This document shows positions 32,630-44,377 of a stretch of DNA of 64,000 nucleotides, in pieces (the stretch's first letter is position 1; each line of letters starts with the position of its first letter). Position numbers and translations under genes: made by a program. The DNA is from Pseudomonas congelans. Lineage in GTDB: Bacteria > Pseudomonadota > Gammaproteobacteria > Pseudomonadales > Pseudomonadaceae. The notes under the pieces were generated by a model. The model ran no database searches. It was not told where the DNA came from and was given only the letters and a program-made list of their open reading frames with translations. The DNA lies in the NCBI RefSeq assembly GCF_900103225.1, contig NZ_FNJH01000005.1, forward strand, positions 189,671 through 253,670. Reading direction: 5' to 3'.

Positions 32630-33208
32630 ATGGGCTTTCGTTTGTCGAAGATTTACACACGCACCGGCGATGCCGGTGAAACCGGTCTGGGCGATGGCCG
32701 TCGGGTCTCCAAGGATCATCCGCGCGTCGAGGCCATCGGTGAGGTCGATACCCTCAACAGCCAACTGGGACTGTTGCTGGCGGGGTTGATCGATGAAGCT
32801 CAGCGCGTCCCGGCCCTCAAGGAAGTGATCGAGGTACTTGCACCGTGTCAGCACCGACTGTTCGATCTGGGCGGTGAACTGGCCATGCCAACCTACAAGG
32901 CGCTGAACGAAGCCGAGGTCGAGCGACTGGAGGCCGCCATTGATGTCTGGAATGACGAACTGGGGCCGCTGGAGAATTTCATTTTGCCAGGCGGTTCATC
33001 GCTAATCGCCCAAGCGCACATTTGCCGTAGCCTGGCGCGCAGTGCCGAACGTCGCTGTCAGCATCTGAATGCCGTCGAGCCGCTGGAGGGCGCAGGGCTG
33101 GCGTATATCAACAGGCTGTCGGACCTGCTGTTCGTCGCTGCTCGATTGATCGCCAGACGACAGGGGATTGCCGAGATCCTTTGGCAGCCCGCGCCCAAGC
33201 CGGTTTGA
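32630..33208 (+). CDS. Cob(I)alamin adenosyltransferase, PduO type
   Basis: A 192-residue protein with the ATP-binding N-terminus SKIYTRTGDAGETGLGDGRRV (residues 5-25), the VEAIGEVDTLNSQLG helix and the conserved Arg helix ICRSLARSAERR. It transfers the 5'-deoxyadenosyl group of ATP to cob(I)alamin to make coenzyme B12. It acts in the cytoplasm and forms trimers in the family. It lies 15 bases after the sensor kinase on the same strand, with GATCAGGA as ribosome site. The neighbours have no B12 link, so this is a stand-alone salvage enzyme. Confidence 0.9.
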   Translation: MGFRLSKIYTRTGDAGETGLGDGRRVSKDHPRVEAIGEVDTLNSQLGLLLAGLIDEAQRVPALKEVIEVLAPCQHRLFDLGGELAMPTYKALNEAEVERLEAAIDVWNDELGPLENFILPGGSSLIAQAHICRSLARSAERRCQHLNAVEPLEGAGLAYINRLSDLLFVAARLIARRQGIAEILWQPAPKPV

Positions 33209-33224
33209 TGGGCACCACCAGGCT

Positions 33225-33335
33225 TATCGTTCCCACACTGGAGCGTGAGCAACCATAAGTGTTCGAAAGAACACTTATGGTGCCCCCGCTCCGCGTGGGC
33301 ATGCCGTTCTGGACGCTCTGCGTCCTCTGCTGAGC
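33225..33335. repeat. REP-like palindromic element with nested hairpins
   Basis: An outer imperfect stem pairs CCCACACTGGAGCG with CGCTCCGCGTGGG. Inside it is a perfect 12-bp stem, CCATAAGTGTTC / GAACACTTATGG, with a GAAA loop (33253-33280). To the right is GGACGCTCTGCGTCC, the core palindrome typical of P. syringae intergenic repeats. It lies between convergent genes and may also end transcription. Confidence 0.75.
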
Positions 33336-33336
33336 G

Positions 33337-34287
33337 TCAGACGATCTCGTCAGGCCAGAACGCGCGAATCCCGGCCACGCCCTGTGCGCCGCTTTCCCAG
33401 GCCTGTTGCCGCTCGGCAGGGCCCACGCCGCCCAACAGAAAGACCGGCCTGTTGAAACCCGCAATCAGTTGCGTTGCCTGCTCCCACCCCAGTGGCTGCG
33501 CATCGGGATGGGTCAGGGTTGGCTGAACGGGCGACAGGGTGACGAAATCCACGCCCATCTGCTCAGCCAGAGCCAGCTCTTCGGCGTTATGACATGACGC
33601 CGCCAGCCAGCGGTTCTCTGGGAACGGACGCCCGCGACTGGCGTACTTGCGCAGTTGCTCCGCCGTCAGGTGCCAGCCGGCGGACGGGAAGTCGCCCAGC
33701 CACTCCAGAGGACCTTTGAGCATGAGCTGAGCCTTGCCGGCACACAGGCCCGCCGCATCTACGGCCAGGTCACGGTATTTCGGGTCGTAACCACCCGGCG
33801 CACGCAACTGAACCAGCTTGATACCGCCCGCGATGGCTTTCTGCATACCGCGCAACAGCTCGATATTATCCAGCCCCTCGGGGGTGATCAGATACTCGCC
33901 GGGCAAACGTGCCGCCGCAACGATCGGCTGATTGGCAGCCGGAAAGTCATAATTGGCCAGCTCACGCGGGCTGGCCCAGACCAGCGGCTGCCCTTCTGCG
34001 CCATGCGCCTGGCCAGTGAATGCCGAGACCTCCCAGACGTCCAGCAGCACCTGCTTGTCCGGATAGTCGTGACAGACCTTGATCAGCGGACGTGCCGCCG
34101 TCACCAGGATGCCCAGCTCTTCCTGCAGTTCACGTGCGAGCGCGGCCTGGACGGTTTCGCCCTCCTCGACCTTGCCGCCAGGAAACTCCCAGAGGCCGCC
34201 TTGATGCTGAGTGTCGGCACGTCGGGCAATCAATACACTGCCGTCAGCGCCACGAATGACGGCGGCGGCCACATGAACTCGTTTCAC
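33337..34287 (-). CDS. mutT: MutT Nudix hydrolase fused to a ThiE/TenI-like domain
   Basis: A 316-residue two-domain protein. Residues 1-130 are a Nudix hydrolase with the full box GGKVEEGETVQAALARELQEELGI (about 36-59), close to MutT, which removes 8-oxo-dGTP from the nucleotide pool. Residues 140-316 resemble thiamine phosphate synthase/TenI (beta/alpha barrel: KLVQLRAPG, VDFVTLSPVQPT, PVFLLGGVGPAE); the catalytic fit of this half is uncertain. The fusion is normal in Pseudomonas. GTG 34287, with GGAG 8 nt upstream, is chosen, giving a 2-base gap after the GST gene. It forms an operon with GST and probably argJ. Confidence 0.9.
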   Translation of the reverse strand: MKRVHVAAAVIRGADGSVLIARRADTQHQGGLWEFPGGKVEEGETVQAALARELQEELGILVTAARPLIKVCHDYPDKQVLLDVWEVSAFTGQAHGAEGQPLVWASPRELANYDFPAANQPIVAAARLPGEYLITPEGLDNIELLRGMQKAIAGGIKLVQLRAPGGYDPKYRDLAVDAAGLCAGKAQLMLKGPLEWLGDFPSAGWHLTAEQLRKYASRGRPFPENRWLAASCHNAEELALAEQMGVDFVTLSPVQPTLTHPDAQPLGWEQATQLIAGFNRPVFLLGGVGPAERQQAWESGAQGVAGIRAFWPDEIV

Positions 34288-34289
34288 GA

Positions 34290-34916
34290 TCAGGACTCCT
34301 CCAGACCGGCCTGCTGCCAGCGTTTGAAGGCAGGCCACTGGTAAATGGTTTCGATGTACTTCAAAGCTTCTTCAGACAGTTCGACACGGTAGCTGCGCAG
34401 GCGGATGGCTACCGGGGCGAAGAACGCGTCGGCAATGCTCGGCTTACCGAACAGGAACGGACCGCTTTCGGCCGCAGCAGCGCGACATTCGGCCCACAGT
34501 TCGACGATACGGTCGATGTCGTTCTGGGTGTCGACCGGAATCACTTCCAGTGCCTGATCCTGGCGCAGGTCCATCGGCATGTTCGAACGCAGGCTGACAA
34601 AACCGCTGTGCATCTGCGCGCAGGCAGAACGTGCCTGGGCACGCGCGGCGGTGTCACTCGGCCAAAGGCCGGCGTCCGGAAAACGTTCGACCAGGTATTC
34701 GCAAATGGCCAGCGAATCGATGATCGTGCCGTGCTCGCACTGCAACGCAGGGACCTTGCCGGTCGGTGAGTAATTGAGAATGTTCGCGCGGGTGTCAGGC
34801 TGGTTCAGGCGGATAACCTGATCGGTGAACGGCGCACCGGTCATTTCCAGCACCAGCCAGGGACGTAGCGACCAGGAGGAATAGCGTTTGTCGCCGATAA
34901 TCAGATGCAGGCTCAT
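34290..34916 (-). CDS. Glutathione S-transferase family protein
   Basis: A 208-residue GST. The thioredoxin-fold N-terminal domain has DKRYSSWSLRPW (candidate catalytic Ser near 13-15) and the glutathione-binding cis-Pro and ExS/DS segments (GKVPALQ, IIDSLAICEYL). The C-terminal helical domain has the N-capping motif SIADAFFAP. It probably conjugates or reduces electrophiles; the substrate is unknown. It lies between argJ and mutT on the same strand, as in P. aeruginosa. The ATG at 34916 has GGAG upstream, within a GAGCTGAACC context. Confidence 0.9.
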   Translation of the reverse strand: MSLHLIIGDKRYSSWSLRPWLVLEMTGAPFTDQVIRLNQPDTRANILNYSPTGKVPALQCEHGTIIDSLAICEYLVERFPDAGLWPSDTAARAQARSACAQMHSGFVSLRSNMPMDLRQDQALEVIPVDTQNDIDRIVELWAECRAAAAESGPFLFGKPSIADAFFAPVAIRLRSYRVELSEEALKYIETIYQWPAFKRWQQAGLEES

Positions 34917-34932
34917 GGTTCAGCTCCATTGA

Positions 34933-34967
34933 GCCCGGCGCGAAGACAGGATACCGGCGCGCCGGGC
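34933..34967 (-). other. GC-rich hairpin between argJ and the GST gene
   Basis: GCCCGGCGCG / CGCGCCGGGC, a 10-bp stem with a 15-base loop just after the argJ stop. There is no T-run on the minus strand, so it may slow RNA decay or attenuate rather than fully terminate. Confidence 0.5.
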
Positions 34968-34973
34968 ATTGAA

Positions 34974-36191
34974 TCAGGTGCGATATTCCGCGTTGATCTT
35001 CACGTACTCATGAGAAAGATCGGTGGTCCAGATCGTTTCGCTGCAATCGCCACGACCCAGCTCGATACGGATGGTGATTTCCTCTTCGGCCATCACCGCC
35101 GAGCCCTGCTCTTCGGTGTAGGTCGTGGCGCGGCAGCCCTGGCTGGCGATGCATACGCCCCCCAGGAATACGTCGATCTTGCTCACGTCCAGATCCGGCA
35201 CACCGGCACGGCCGACAGCTGCCAGGATACGGCCCCAGTTCGGGTCGGAGGCGAACAGCGCGGTCTTGATCAGCGGCGAGTGGGCCACGGCATAACCGAC
35301 GTCCAGGCATTCTTGGTGATTGCCGCCACCGTTGACTTCCACGGTCACGAACTTGGTCGCACCTTCCCCGTCACGCACGATGGCCTGAGCGACTTCCATG
35401 CACACATCGAACACGGCTTTCTTCAGCGCCTCGAACAACGGGCCTTTGGCTTCGGTGATTTGCGGCAGATCGGCCTGACCGGTGGCGATCAGCATGCAGC
35501 AATCGTTGGTCGAGGTGTCGCCGTCGATGGTGATGCGGTTGAACGACTTGTTGGCGCCGTCACGAATCAGGTCCTGAAGCACGCTCTGCGACACCTTGGC
35601 GTCGGTGGCGATGTAACCGAGCATGGTCGCCATGTTCGGGCGAATCATGCCTGCGCCCTTGCTGATGCCGGTCACAGTGACGGTCACGCCGTCATGACTG
35701 AACTGACGGCTGGCGCCTTTGGGCAGGGTGTCGGTGGTCATGATCCCGGTCGCCGCAGCGGCCCAGTTATCCACAGACAGATCATCGATCGCGGCTTGCA
35801 GGGCGCCTTCGATCTTTTCCACAGGCAACGGCTCGCCGATCACGCCCGTCGAGTATGGCAACACCGCAGAAGCATCGACGCCGGTCAGTTGCGCCAGCTT
35901 CTCGCAGGTACGCCGCGCCGCCACAAGACCAGGTTCGCCTGTGCCCGCGTTGGCGTTGCCGGTATTGGTCAGCAAATAACGCACAGTGCCCTGGACACGC
36001 TGTCTGGCCAGAATGACCGGCGCTGCGCAGAACGCATTCAAGGTGAATACGCCGGCAACGCTGGAGCCTTCGGCACAGCGCATGACCACGACATCCTTGC
36101 GCCCCGAGCGTTTGATGCCGGCAGAAGAAATGCCAAGTTCAAAACCGGGAACCGGGTGCAACGCAGGCAAAGGACCAAGACCAACAGCCAT
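34974..36191 (-). CDS. argJ: Bifunctional ornithine acetyltransferase / N-acetylglutamate synthase ArgJ
   Basis: A 405-residue enzyme that self-cleaves before the Thr nucleophile in AATGIMTTDTLPK (about residues 179-191). It moves the acetyl group from N-acetylornithine to glutamate, and in bifunctional forms also uses acetyl-CoA, to run the cyclic arginine pathway in the cytoplasm. The family end (EYVKINAEYRT) is present. ATG 36191 has AGGAG at 8-nt spacing. It lies between secA and the GST gene on one strand, and a strong terminator separates it from secA. Confidence 0.95.
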   Translation of the reverse strand: MAVGLGPLPALHPVPGFELGISSAGIKRSGRKDVVVMRCAEGSSVAGVFTLNAFCAAPVILARQRVQGTVRYLLTNTGNANAGTGEPGLVAARRTCEKLAQLTGVDASAVLPYSTGVIGEPLPVEKIEGALQAAIDDLSVDNWAAAATGIMTTDTLPKGASRQFSHDGVTVTVTGISKGAGMIRPNMATMLGYIATDAKVSQSVLQDLIRDGANKSFNRITIDGDTSTNDCCMLIATGQADLPQITEAKGPLFEALKKAVFDVCMEVAQAIVRDGEGATKFVTVEVNGGGNHQECLDVGYAVAHSPLIKTALFASDPNWGRILAAVGRAGVPDLDVSKIDVFLGGVCIASQGCRATTYTEEQGSAVMAEEEITIRIELGRGDCSETIWTTDLSHEYVKINAEYRT

Positions 36192-36243
36192 CGGGGTGCT
36201 CCTCATGGAGTGTGGCGCCGTCCGCATCGGTACGGCGATCAAT

Positions 36244-36278
36244 GAAAAAACGCCGCGACGGGCAAGCCGGTCGCGGCG
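36244..36278 (-). terminator. Terminator after secA
   Basis: The stem CGCCGCGAC / GTCGCGGCG with inner pairing is followed on the minus strand by six Ts. It lies 23 bases after the secA stop. Confidence 0.92.
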
Positions 36279-36300
36279 CAGGTATTACACGGTCAAAGGC

Positions 36301-39042
<2,742 letters not shown>

Positions 39043-39347
39043 ATCGACAGGATCTTCCACACATAGGAATGGAGGGCGGCCCCGTGAGTCGCCCGTGCAG
39101 CCCAGATGGCCGCATGCGAACGAGCATTCTACCCGGAAACGATGGTGAGGAAAGTGGCGTTATTCCACGATGCTGGCACAGCGCTGTGACGGGGCAGGTT
39201 TACAATGGGGCCATTTTCAAGCACTTCAACCCGTTATCCGGGGAAGTTACTCATTGATTTGCATATGAAAGCACGGAAATGCCCTGAAAAGCAGCCGTCA
39301 GAACGCTTTCTGTTAAGATGTTCATCTTGTTACCCAGGCACCCCTCC
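39043..39347. other. Divergent intergenic region between secA and the DUF721 gene
   Basis: A 305-base non-coding stretch. It should hold the promoters of both genes, but I see no convincing -35/-10 pair. No secM-like leader gene is visible upstream of secA. TTAAGATG at 39313 is a possible -10 for the DUF721 gene. Confidence 0.5.
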
Positions 39348-39803
39348 ATGGCCTTTCGTCCTCTGAACGCCCGCCCGCCCGCGGTTTTGCTGCGTGAAGC
39401 CAAGCCCCTGAAGGCTATATTTCGCCATGCCGAGCGACTCAGCCACTGGCAGCGCCTGCTCGAAAGCCAGCTGCAACCTGCGGCCCGCGAACATTGTCAC
39501 GTGGCATCCTGGCGCGAAGGCACCTTGCTGCTGATCGTGACGGACGGTCACTGGGCCACACGCCTGCGCTATCAGCAGAAACGCCTGCACCGACAACTGA
39601 TGGCCTTCGACGAATTCATCAACCTGACCCGCATTGTGTTCAAGGTGCAGCCGCCCCAAGCGCCACGCGGAGCCGCCACTCACACGATCGACCTGTCGGC
39701 GGTAGCTGCCGAAAACATTCAGGCCACCGCTGAAGGCATTACCGATCCGCGCTTGCGTGCCGCGCTGGAAAGGCTGGCCAGCCATGCAAAAGACAGAAAA
39801 TAG
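39348..39803 (+). CDS. DUF721 family protein
   Basis: A 151-residue protein with a conserved N-terminal half (LREAKPLKAIFRHAERLSHWQRLLES, LLIVTDGHWATRLRYQQKRL), the DUF721/DciA-like KH-type region. DciA is the ancestral loader of replicative helicase DnaB in bacteria without DnaC, so a link to replication is possible; this copy keeps the DciA-like core but assignment is not certain. ATG 39348 is chosen because relatives start AFRPL; ATG 39318 is in frame. It sits between secA and lpxC, as in other pseudomonads, and converges on lpxC. Confidence 0.8.
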   Translation: MAFRPLNARPPAVLLREAKPLKAIFRHAERLSHWQRLLESQLQPAAREHCHVASWREGTLLLIVTDGHWATRLRYQQKRLHRQLMAFDEFINLTRIVFKVQPPQAPRGAATHTIDLSAVAAENIQATAEGITDPRLRAALERLASHAKDRK

Positions 39804-39859
39804 TCCTCCCTGATCGCTGCAAGACCTCCGCGAGCACTGACTTTCCAGAAAAAAAATCA

Positions 39860-39890
39860 TAAAAAAAGGCCACCCGAGGGCAGCCTTTAA
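39860..39890 (-). terminator. Terminator after lpxC
   Basis: Read on the minus strand, AAAGGCTGCCC and GGGTGGCCTTT form an imperfect stem followed by a T-run; A-runs on the other side allow two-way use. It probably ends the long dcw-lpxC transcript. Confidence 0.8.
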
Positions 39891-39920
39891 AAAAACAAAA
39901 GGAAAGAGAGTAAAGCTTGC

Positions 39921-40832
39921 TTACACGGCCGCGACAGGACGCATGTAAGAAATAGGTGCCGTACTGGCATCCTCGAAAGTCACCACTTCCCAAGCGTCTT
40001 TCTGCTCGATCAACGTGCGCAGGAGACGGTTGTTCAGTGCATGCCCCGATTTGAAACCCCGGAACTCACCAATCAGGCTATTGCCCAGCAGGTAGAGGTC
40101 ACCGATGGCGTCGAGGATTTTGTGTTTGACGAATTCGTCCTCGTAACGCAGGCCGTCTTCGTTCAGTACACCGTCCTTGTCGACCACGATGGCGTTTTCC
40201 ACGCTGCCGCCGAGTGCGAGGTTGTGCTTGCGCAGGTACTCGATATCACTCATGAACCCGAAGGTACGGGCACGGCTGACTTCCTTCACGAAGGAAGTAC
40301 TGGAAAAGTCCACGCTTGCACTCTGGGTGCGATCACGGAAGACGGGGTGATCGAAATCGATCTCGAAACTGACCTTGAAGCCTTCGAAAGGCACGAAAGT
40401 AGCGCGTTTACCGCCCTCCTCCACTGTGACTTCACGCAGGATACGGATGAATTTCTTCGGCGCGTCCTGTTCTTCCAGGCCTGCCGATTGAATCAGGAAT
40501 ACGAAAGGGCCTGCGCTGCCGTCCATGATAGGAACTTCGGAGGCAGAGAGCTCGACGTAGGCGTTATCGATGCCAAGGCCAGCCATGGCCGAGAGCAAGT
40601 GTTCTACCGTGTCGACTTTGACATCACCATTGACCAGAGTGGTCGACAGAGTGGTGTCACCGACGTTTTCCGCACGCGCAGGGATCTGCACGACCGGATC
40701 AAGGTCAGCTCGGCAAAACACAATGCCGGTATTCACAGGTGCGGGCTTGAGGGTCAGGTAAACCTTCTCCCCGGAGTGCAGGCCTACACCTGTGGCACGG
40801 ATAATATTTTTCAGGGTGCGTTGTTTAATCAT
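39921..40832 (-). CDS. lpxC: UDP-3-O-acyl-N-acetylglucosamine deacetylase LpxC
   Basis: A 303-residue zinc enzyme for the committed step of lipid A synthesis. It starts [20 protein letters not shown]. Zinc ligands lie in [11 protein letters not shown] (His 78) and in the later HALNNRLL region (SGHALNN), with the EHLLSA motif intact. The substrate is UDP-3-O-acyl-GlcNAc in the cytoplasm. It follows ftsZ on the minus strand by 112 bases, the usual end of the dcw cluster in gamma-proteobacteria, so its expression is likely tied to the cluster. Confidence 0.98.
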
Positions 40833-40944
40833 GGCATGGGCCGCTTCAGCGCAAGTTGCGAACTGGTATCAACAAAGGCTGGCGATGATAGCAGACCATG
40901 CCTTTGCTGAACACCAATCACCCTAATACCCCTGATACATTTCA

Positions 40945-42132
40945 TCAATCGGCCTGACGACGCAGGAAAGCCGGGATGTCCAGGTAGTCGAGATCATCGT
41001 TGGGATTCATCTTCGCCGCTGCTGTAGCGCCTGCGTGTGCCTGATTGCGCATCACGGTAGGACGATCCAGGTCACGGTAGTTGACCGACGGTGCTTCCTG
41101 ACGGGACGCCTGCTGCGCAGGAGCCTGCTGGGTGGTCTGCAGCGTGTTGTCGATGACCTTGACAGGTTTCTCGATTTTCGCACCCAGGCCGGTGGCAACC
41201 ACAGTCACGTGCAACTCGTCACGCATGTCCGGATCGATAACGGTACCGACCTTGACCATCGCGTGCTCGGAAGCGAACGCTTCGATGATGCTACCCACGT
41301 CCGAGTACTCACCCAGAGACAGGTCAGGACCGGCAGTGATGTTGACCAGGATGCCGCGAGCGCCCTGCAGGTTGACATCTTCGAGCAACGGGTTGCGGAT
41401 GGCCGCTTCGGTCGCTTCACGTGCACGGTTAGGACCGCTGGCGCAGCCAGTGCCCATCATCGCCATGCCCATTTCGCTCATCACGGTACGCACGTCGGCG
41501 AAGTCGACGTTGATCATGCCCGGACGCTTGATGATGTCGGAGATACCGCGAACGGCACCGGCCAGTACATCGTCAGCCTTGGCGAAAGCCGACAGCAGGC
41601 TGGCGTCTTTACCGAGGATGGTCAGCAGCTTCTCGTTGGGGATGGTGATCAACGAGTCGACGCTTTCGGACAGCATGCGGATGCCTTCATCGGCGATCTG
41701 CATACGCTTGCGACCTTCGAACGGGAACGGACGGGTCACGACTGCGACCGTCAGAATGCCCATTTCCTTGGCCACTTCAGCAATGATCGGTGCTGCACCG
41801 GTACCGGTACCGCCGCCCATGCCAGTGGTGATGAAAACCATGTTGGTGCCCTGCAGAACTTCTGCAATGCGCTCACGATCTTCCAGTGCGGCCTGACGAC
41901 CGACTTCAGGGTTGGCGCCAGCGCCAAGACCTTTGGTCACGCCGGTACCCAGTTGCAGAATGGTCCGCGCGCCGATGTTTTTCAGCGCTTGAGCATCAGT
42001 GTTGGCACAGATGAATTCCACGCCTTCGATGTTGCTCTTGACCATGTGATTGACAGCGTTGCCGCCACCACCGCCTACGCCGATAACTTTGATAACCGGG
42101 CTTTGCGGGACGTTGTCTACGAGTTCGAACAT
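40945..42132 (-). CDS. ftsZ: Cell division GTPase FtsZ
   Basis: A 395-residue tubulin homologue. The GTP motif GGGTGTGAAP lies near 107, the T7-loop NVDFADVRTVM is in place, and the conserved C-terminal peptide DDLDYLDIPAFLRRQAD (end) binds FtsA and ZipA. It builds the Z-ring. The linker of about 60 residues is Gln/Ala-rich. A strong ribosome site (GGAAGGAG) precedes the ATG, consistent with the high demand for FtsZ. It lies 101 bases after ftsA, enough for a private promoter. Confidence 0.99.
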   Translation of the reverse strand: MFELVDNVPQSPVIKVIGVGGGGGNAVNHMVKSNIEGVEFICANTDAQALKNIGARTILQLGTGVTKGLGAGANPEVGRQAALEDRERIAEVLQGTNMVFITTGMGGGTGTGAAPIIAEVAKEMGILTVAVVTRPFPFEGRKRMQIADEGIRMLSESVDSLITIPNEKLLTILGKDASLLSAFAKADDVLAGAVRGISDIIKRPGMINVDFADVRTVMSEMGMAMMGTGCASGPNRAREATEAAIRNPLLEDVNLQGARGILVNITAGPDLSLGEYSDVGSIIEAFASEHAMVKVGTVIDPDMRDELHVTVVATGLGAKIEKPVKVIDNTLQTTQQAPAQQASRQEAPSVNYRDLDRPTVMRNQAHAGATAAAKMNPNDDLDYLDIPAFLRRQAD

Positions 42133-42233
42133 TTTCTCTCTCCTTCCGCTTTCTAGTTAGTTTTGCCTACTGCCTGCCGATATTGCTGGTGAAGCCCTGA
42201 ATCTGAAGCTGTGAAACCGTTGAACGTTGAAAC

Positions 42234-43490
42234 TTAGAAATTTCCCTGCACCCAACGCTTGATACGCTCAAGCACCGGTGCCTTGGTTTCGTCGCTGTAA
42301 CTGCTGTTGCCGACAATTCCGGACAGCGAAATGCCATCCGACTGTTTTTGCAGCCCGTACATCAACAGGCCTACGCCGGTCGAGTAGATCGGGTTGCGCA
42401 CGACATCAGCGAGCCCTTTGACGCTGTGCGGTACGCCCAGGCGCACCGGCATGTGGAAGATTTCCTCGGCCAGTTCGACCGCACCTTCCATTTTCGCTGT
42501 GCCCCCGGTCAGCACGATGCCGGCCGGGATCAGGTCTTCGTAGCCGCTGCGGCGCAGTTCTGCCTGGATCAGGGTGAACAGCTCGTCGTAACGAGGCTCT
42601 ACCACTTCGGCCAGGGCCTGACGCGACAGCTCGCGAGGTGGACGGTCGCCCACGCTCGGCACTTTGATGGTTTCGCCTGCACCGGCCAGCTTGGCCAGCG
42701 CACAGGCATAACGAATCTTGATTTCTTCGGCGTACTGGGTCGGGGTGCGCAACGCCATGGCGATGTCGTTGGTCACCTGGTCACCCGCAATCGGGATGAC
42801 CGCCGTGTGGCGAATGGCGCCTTCGGTGAAGATCGCGATGTCGGTGGTACCGCCACCGATGTCCACCAGGCACACGCCCAGTTCTTTCTCGTCATCGGTC
42901 AGCACGGAATATGCCGAGGCCAGTTGCTCGAGAATGATGTCGTCGACTTCCAGACCGCAGCGACGTACGCACTTTTCGATGTTCTGCGCCGCGTTCACCG
43001 CACAGGTCACCACGTGGACCTTGGCTTCCAGACGTACCCCGGACATGCCCAAGGGCTCACGCACCCCTTCCTGATTATCGATCACGTAATCCTGAGGCAG
43101 GGTGTGCAACACACGCTGGTCGGCAGGAATGGCCACTGCCTGAGCAGCATCGAGCACACGCTCCAGGTCCGCGGAGCTGACTTCGCGATCACGAATCGCC
43201 ACGATACCGTGCGAGTTCAGGCTGCGAATGTGGCTGCCTGCAACGCCAACGAATGCCGAGTGAATACGGCAGCCAGCCATCAGCTGCGCTTCTTCGATTG
43301 CGCGCTGGATCGACTGCACGGTCGATTCGATATTCACCACCACGCCCTTCTTCAGGCCGCGGGAGGGATGGGTACCGATACCCACGATTTCCAGCGAGCC
43401 ATCGGCCGCGACTTCGCCTACCAGTGCCACCACCTTGGAGGTACCGATATCCAGCCCGACGATCATTTTGCCGCTTTGCACATTTGCCAT
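42234..43490 (-). CDS. ftsA: Cell division actin-like ATPase FtsA
   Basis: A 418-residue actin-fold protein. The phosphate-1 motif is VGLDIGTSKVVALVGE (about 10-25), phosphate 2 is VDIGGGTTDIAIF (about 205), and the C-terminal amphipathic membrane helix ends LERIKRWVQGNF. It tethers FtsZ to the membrane and recruits later division proteins. ATG 43490 is used (start ANVQSGKMIVGL). It sits between ftsQ (14 bases upstream) and ftsZ in the dcw operon. Confidence 0.98.
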   Translation of the reverse strand: MANVQSGKMIVGLDIGTSKVVALVGEVAADGSLEIVGIGTHPSRGLKKGVVVNIESTVQSIQRAIEEAQLMAGCRIHSAFVGVAGSHIRSLNSHGIVAIRDREVSSADLERVLDAAQAVAIPADQRVLHTLPQDYVIDNQEGVREPLGMSGVRLEAKVHVVTCAVNAAQNIEKCVRRCGLEVDDIILEQLASAYSVLTDDEKELGVCLVDIGGGTTDIAIFTEGAIRHTAVIPIAGDQVTNDIAMALRTPTQYAEEIKIRYACALAKLAGAGETIKVPSVGDRPPRELSRQALAEVVEPRYDELFTLIQAELRRSGYEDLIPAGIVLTGGTAKMEGAVELAEEIFHMPVRLGVPHSVKGLADVVRNPIYSTGVGLLMYGLQKQSDGISLSGIVGNSSYSDETKAPVLERIKRWVQGNF

Positions 43491-43504
43491 GGTCCTGCCT
43501 CTTA

Positions 43505-44374
43505 TCAATTCTTCGCGACGGCGGGTTTTTCCGTCGCCGGCGCTGCCTGTTCGCGCCAACCGACCGCAAGGCCGTTGGAGTAACGCAAGTCGACGCGCGC
43601 GATATTCGTTATTTGGTCTTTCAGCGTTTTGTCGTAAATCGCGATGAAGCGGCGCATTTTTTCGACAAGGTGGTCGCGTCCAAGCAACAACTCGATACCC
43701 GGGCCAGCACTACCGGCACCTGTCGTCAGGAACCAGCTGCCACGCTCGCGCAGCTCCAGGCGCACGATGGAGAAGCCCAGCGGGCGCAACATCTGACTCA
43801 ACACCTGATACTGCTGCATCACCTGCTGCTGGGCCCGCTGCGGGCCGAACAACTGGGGAAGATGTTCGTAATTGGACAGTTCACGCGGTGTGAAAGCCTG
43901 CCCCTGGTTATTCAACAGCGCTTCATCGCCCCAACGGGCAACCGGCAACTGCTCTTCAAGACGAATCACCACCTGATCCGGCCATACACGACGGACCTCG
44001 GCGTGCGCGATCCATGGCATCTGCTCAAGCTCGGTGCGCATGGCAGCCAGATCGATCTTGAAAAAGCTCGACGCCACATAAGGCGCAATCCGCTGCTGCA
44101 CAGCCTGCTGGCTGATGTAACTCAAATCGCCCTGCACGTTGATGCGGGTAATCGGGCGGTCGGCGTACGGCAGCAGACGCTGTGCTGCCTCATAAGTACC
44201 GAAGCCCAGAACCACCAACAGCACAGGCCAGAGCAGACGCTTCAGAAAACTGAAATTGGCCTTGGGCAGGCGCGCCGACAAGGGCTCCTTGGCCACCATA
44301 CGGCTGGCGCCGCGCGGCACCGGCTTGTTGCGGCCGGGTGCAGGTGGCTGAGGACGTGTCGACGGGCCGTACAT
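43505..44374 (-). CDS. ftsQ: Cell division protein FtsQ
   Basis: A 289-residue bitopic protein: a cytoplasmic tail of about 48 residues, a membrane helix (LLWPVLLVVLGFGTYEAA), a POTRA domain (ITRINVQGDLSYISQQAV) and a beta domain (WPDQVVIRLEEQLPVARWG). It links early and late divisome parts with FtsB and FtsL. The start lies 3 bases after the ddl stop, so translation is coupled. The N-terminal tail is Pro/Arg-rich and poorly conserved. Confidence 0.95.
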   Translation of the reverse strand: MYGPSTRPQPPAPGRNKPVPRGASRMVAKEPLSARLPKANFSFLKRLLWPVLLVVLGFGTYEAAQRLLPYADRPITRINVQGDLSYISQQAVQQRIAPYVASSFFKIDLAAMRTELEQMPWIAHAEVRRVWPDQVVIRLEEQLPVARWGDEALLNNQGQAFTPRELSNYEHLPQLFGPQRAQQQVMQQYQVLSQMLRPLGFSIVRLELRERGSWFLTTGAGSAGPGIELLLGRDHLVEKMRRFIAIYDKTLKDQITNIARVDLRYSNGLAVGWREQAAPATEKPAVAKN

Positions 44375-44377
44375 GCC

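Noticed and set aside
39043..39347. Possible secM-like arrest peptide gene upstream of secA
   Set aside because: No open frame on the secA strand carries a signal peptide or arrest-like motif.
41035..42156. Long open frames opposite ftsZ, and similar ones opposite groEL, ftsA, ftsI, murD and lpoA
   Set aside because: All are shadows of highly conserved genes on the other strand; the protein sequences are low-complexity and lack ribosome sites.
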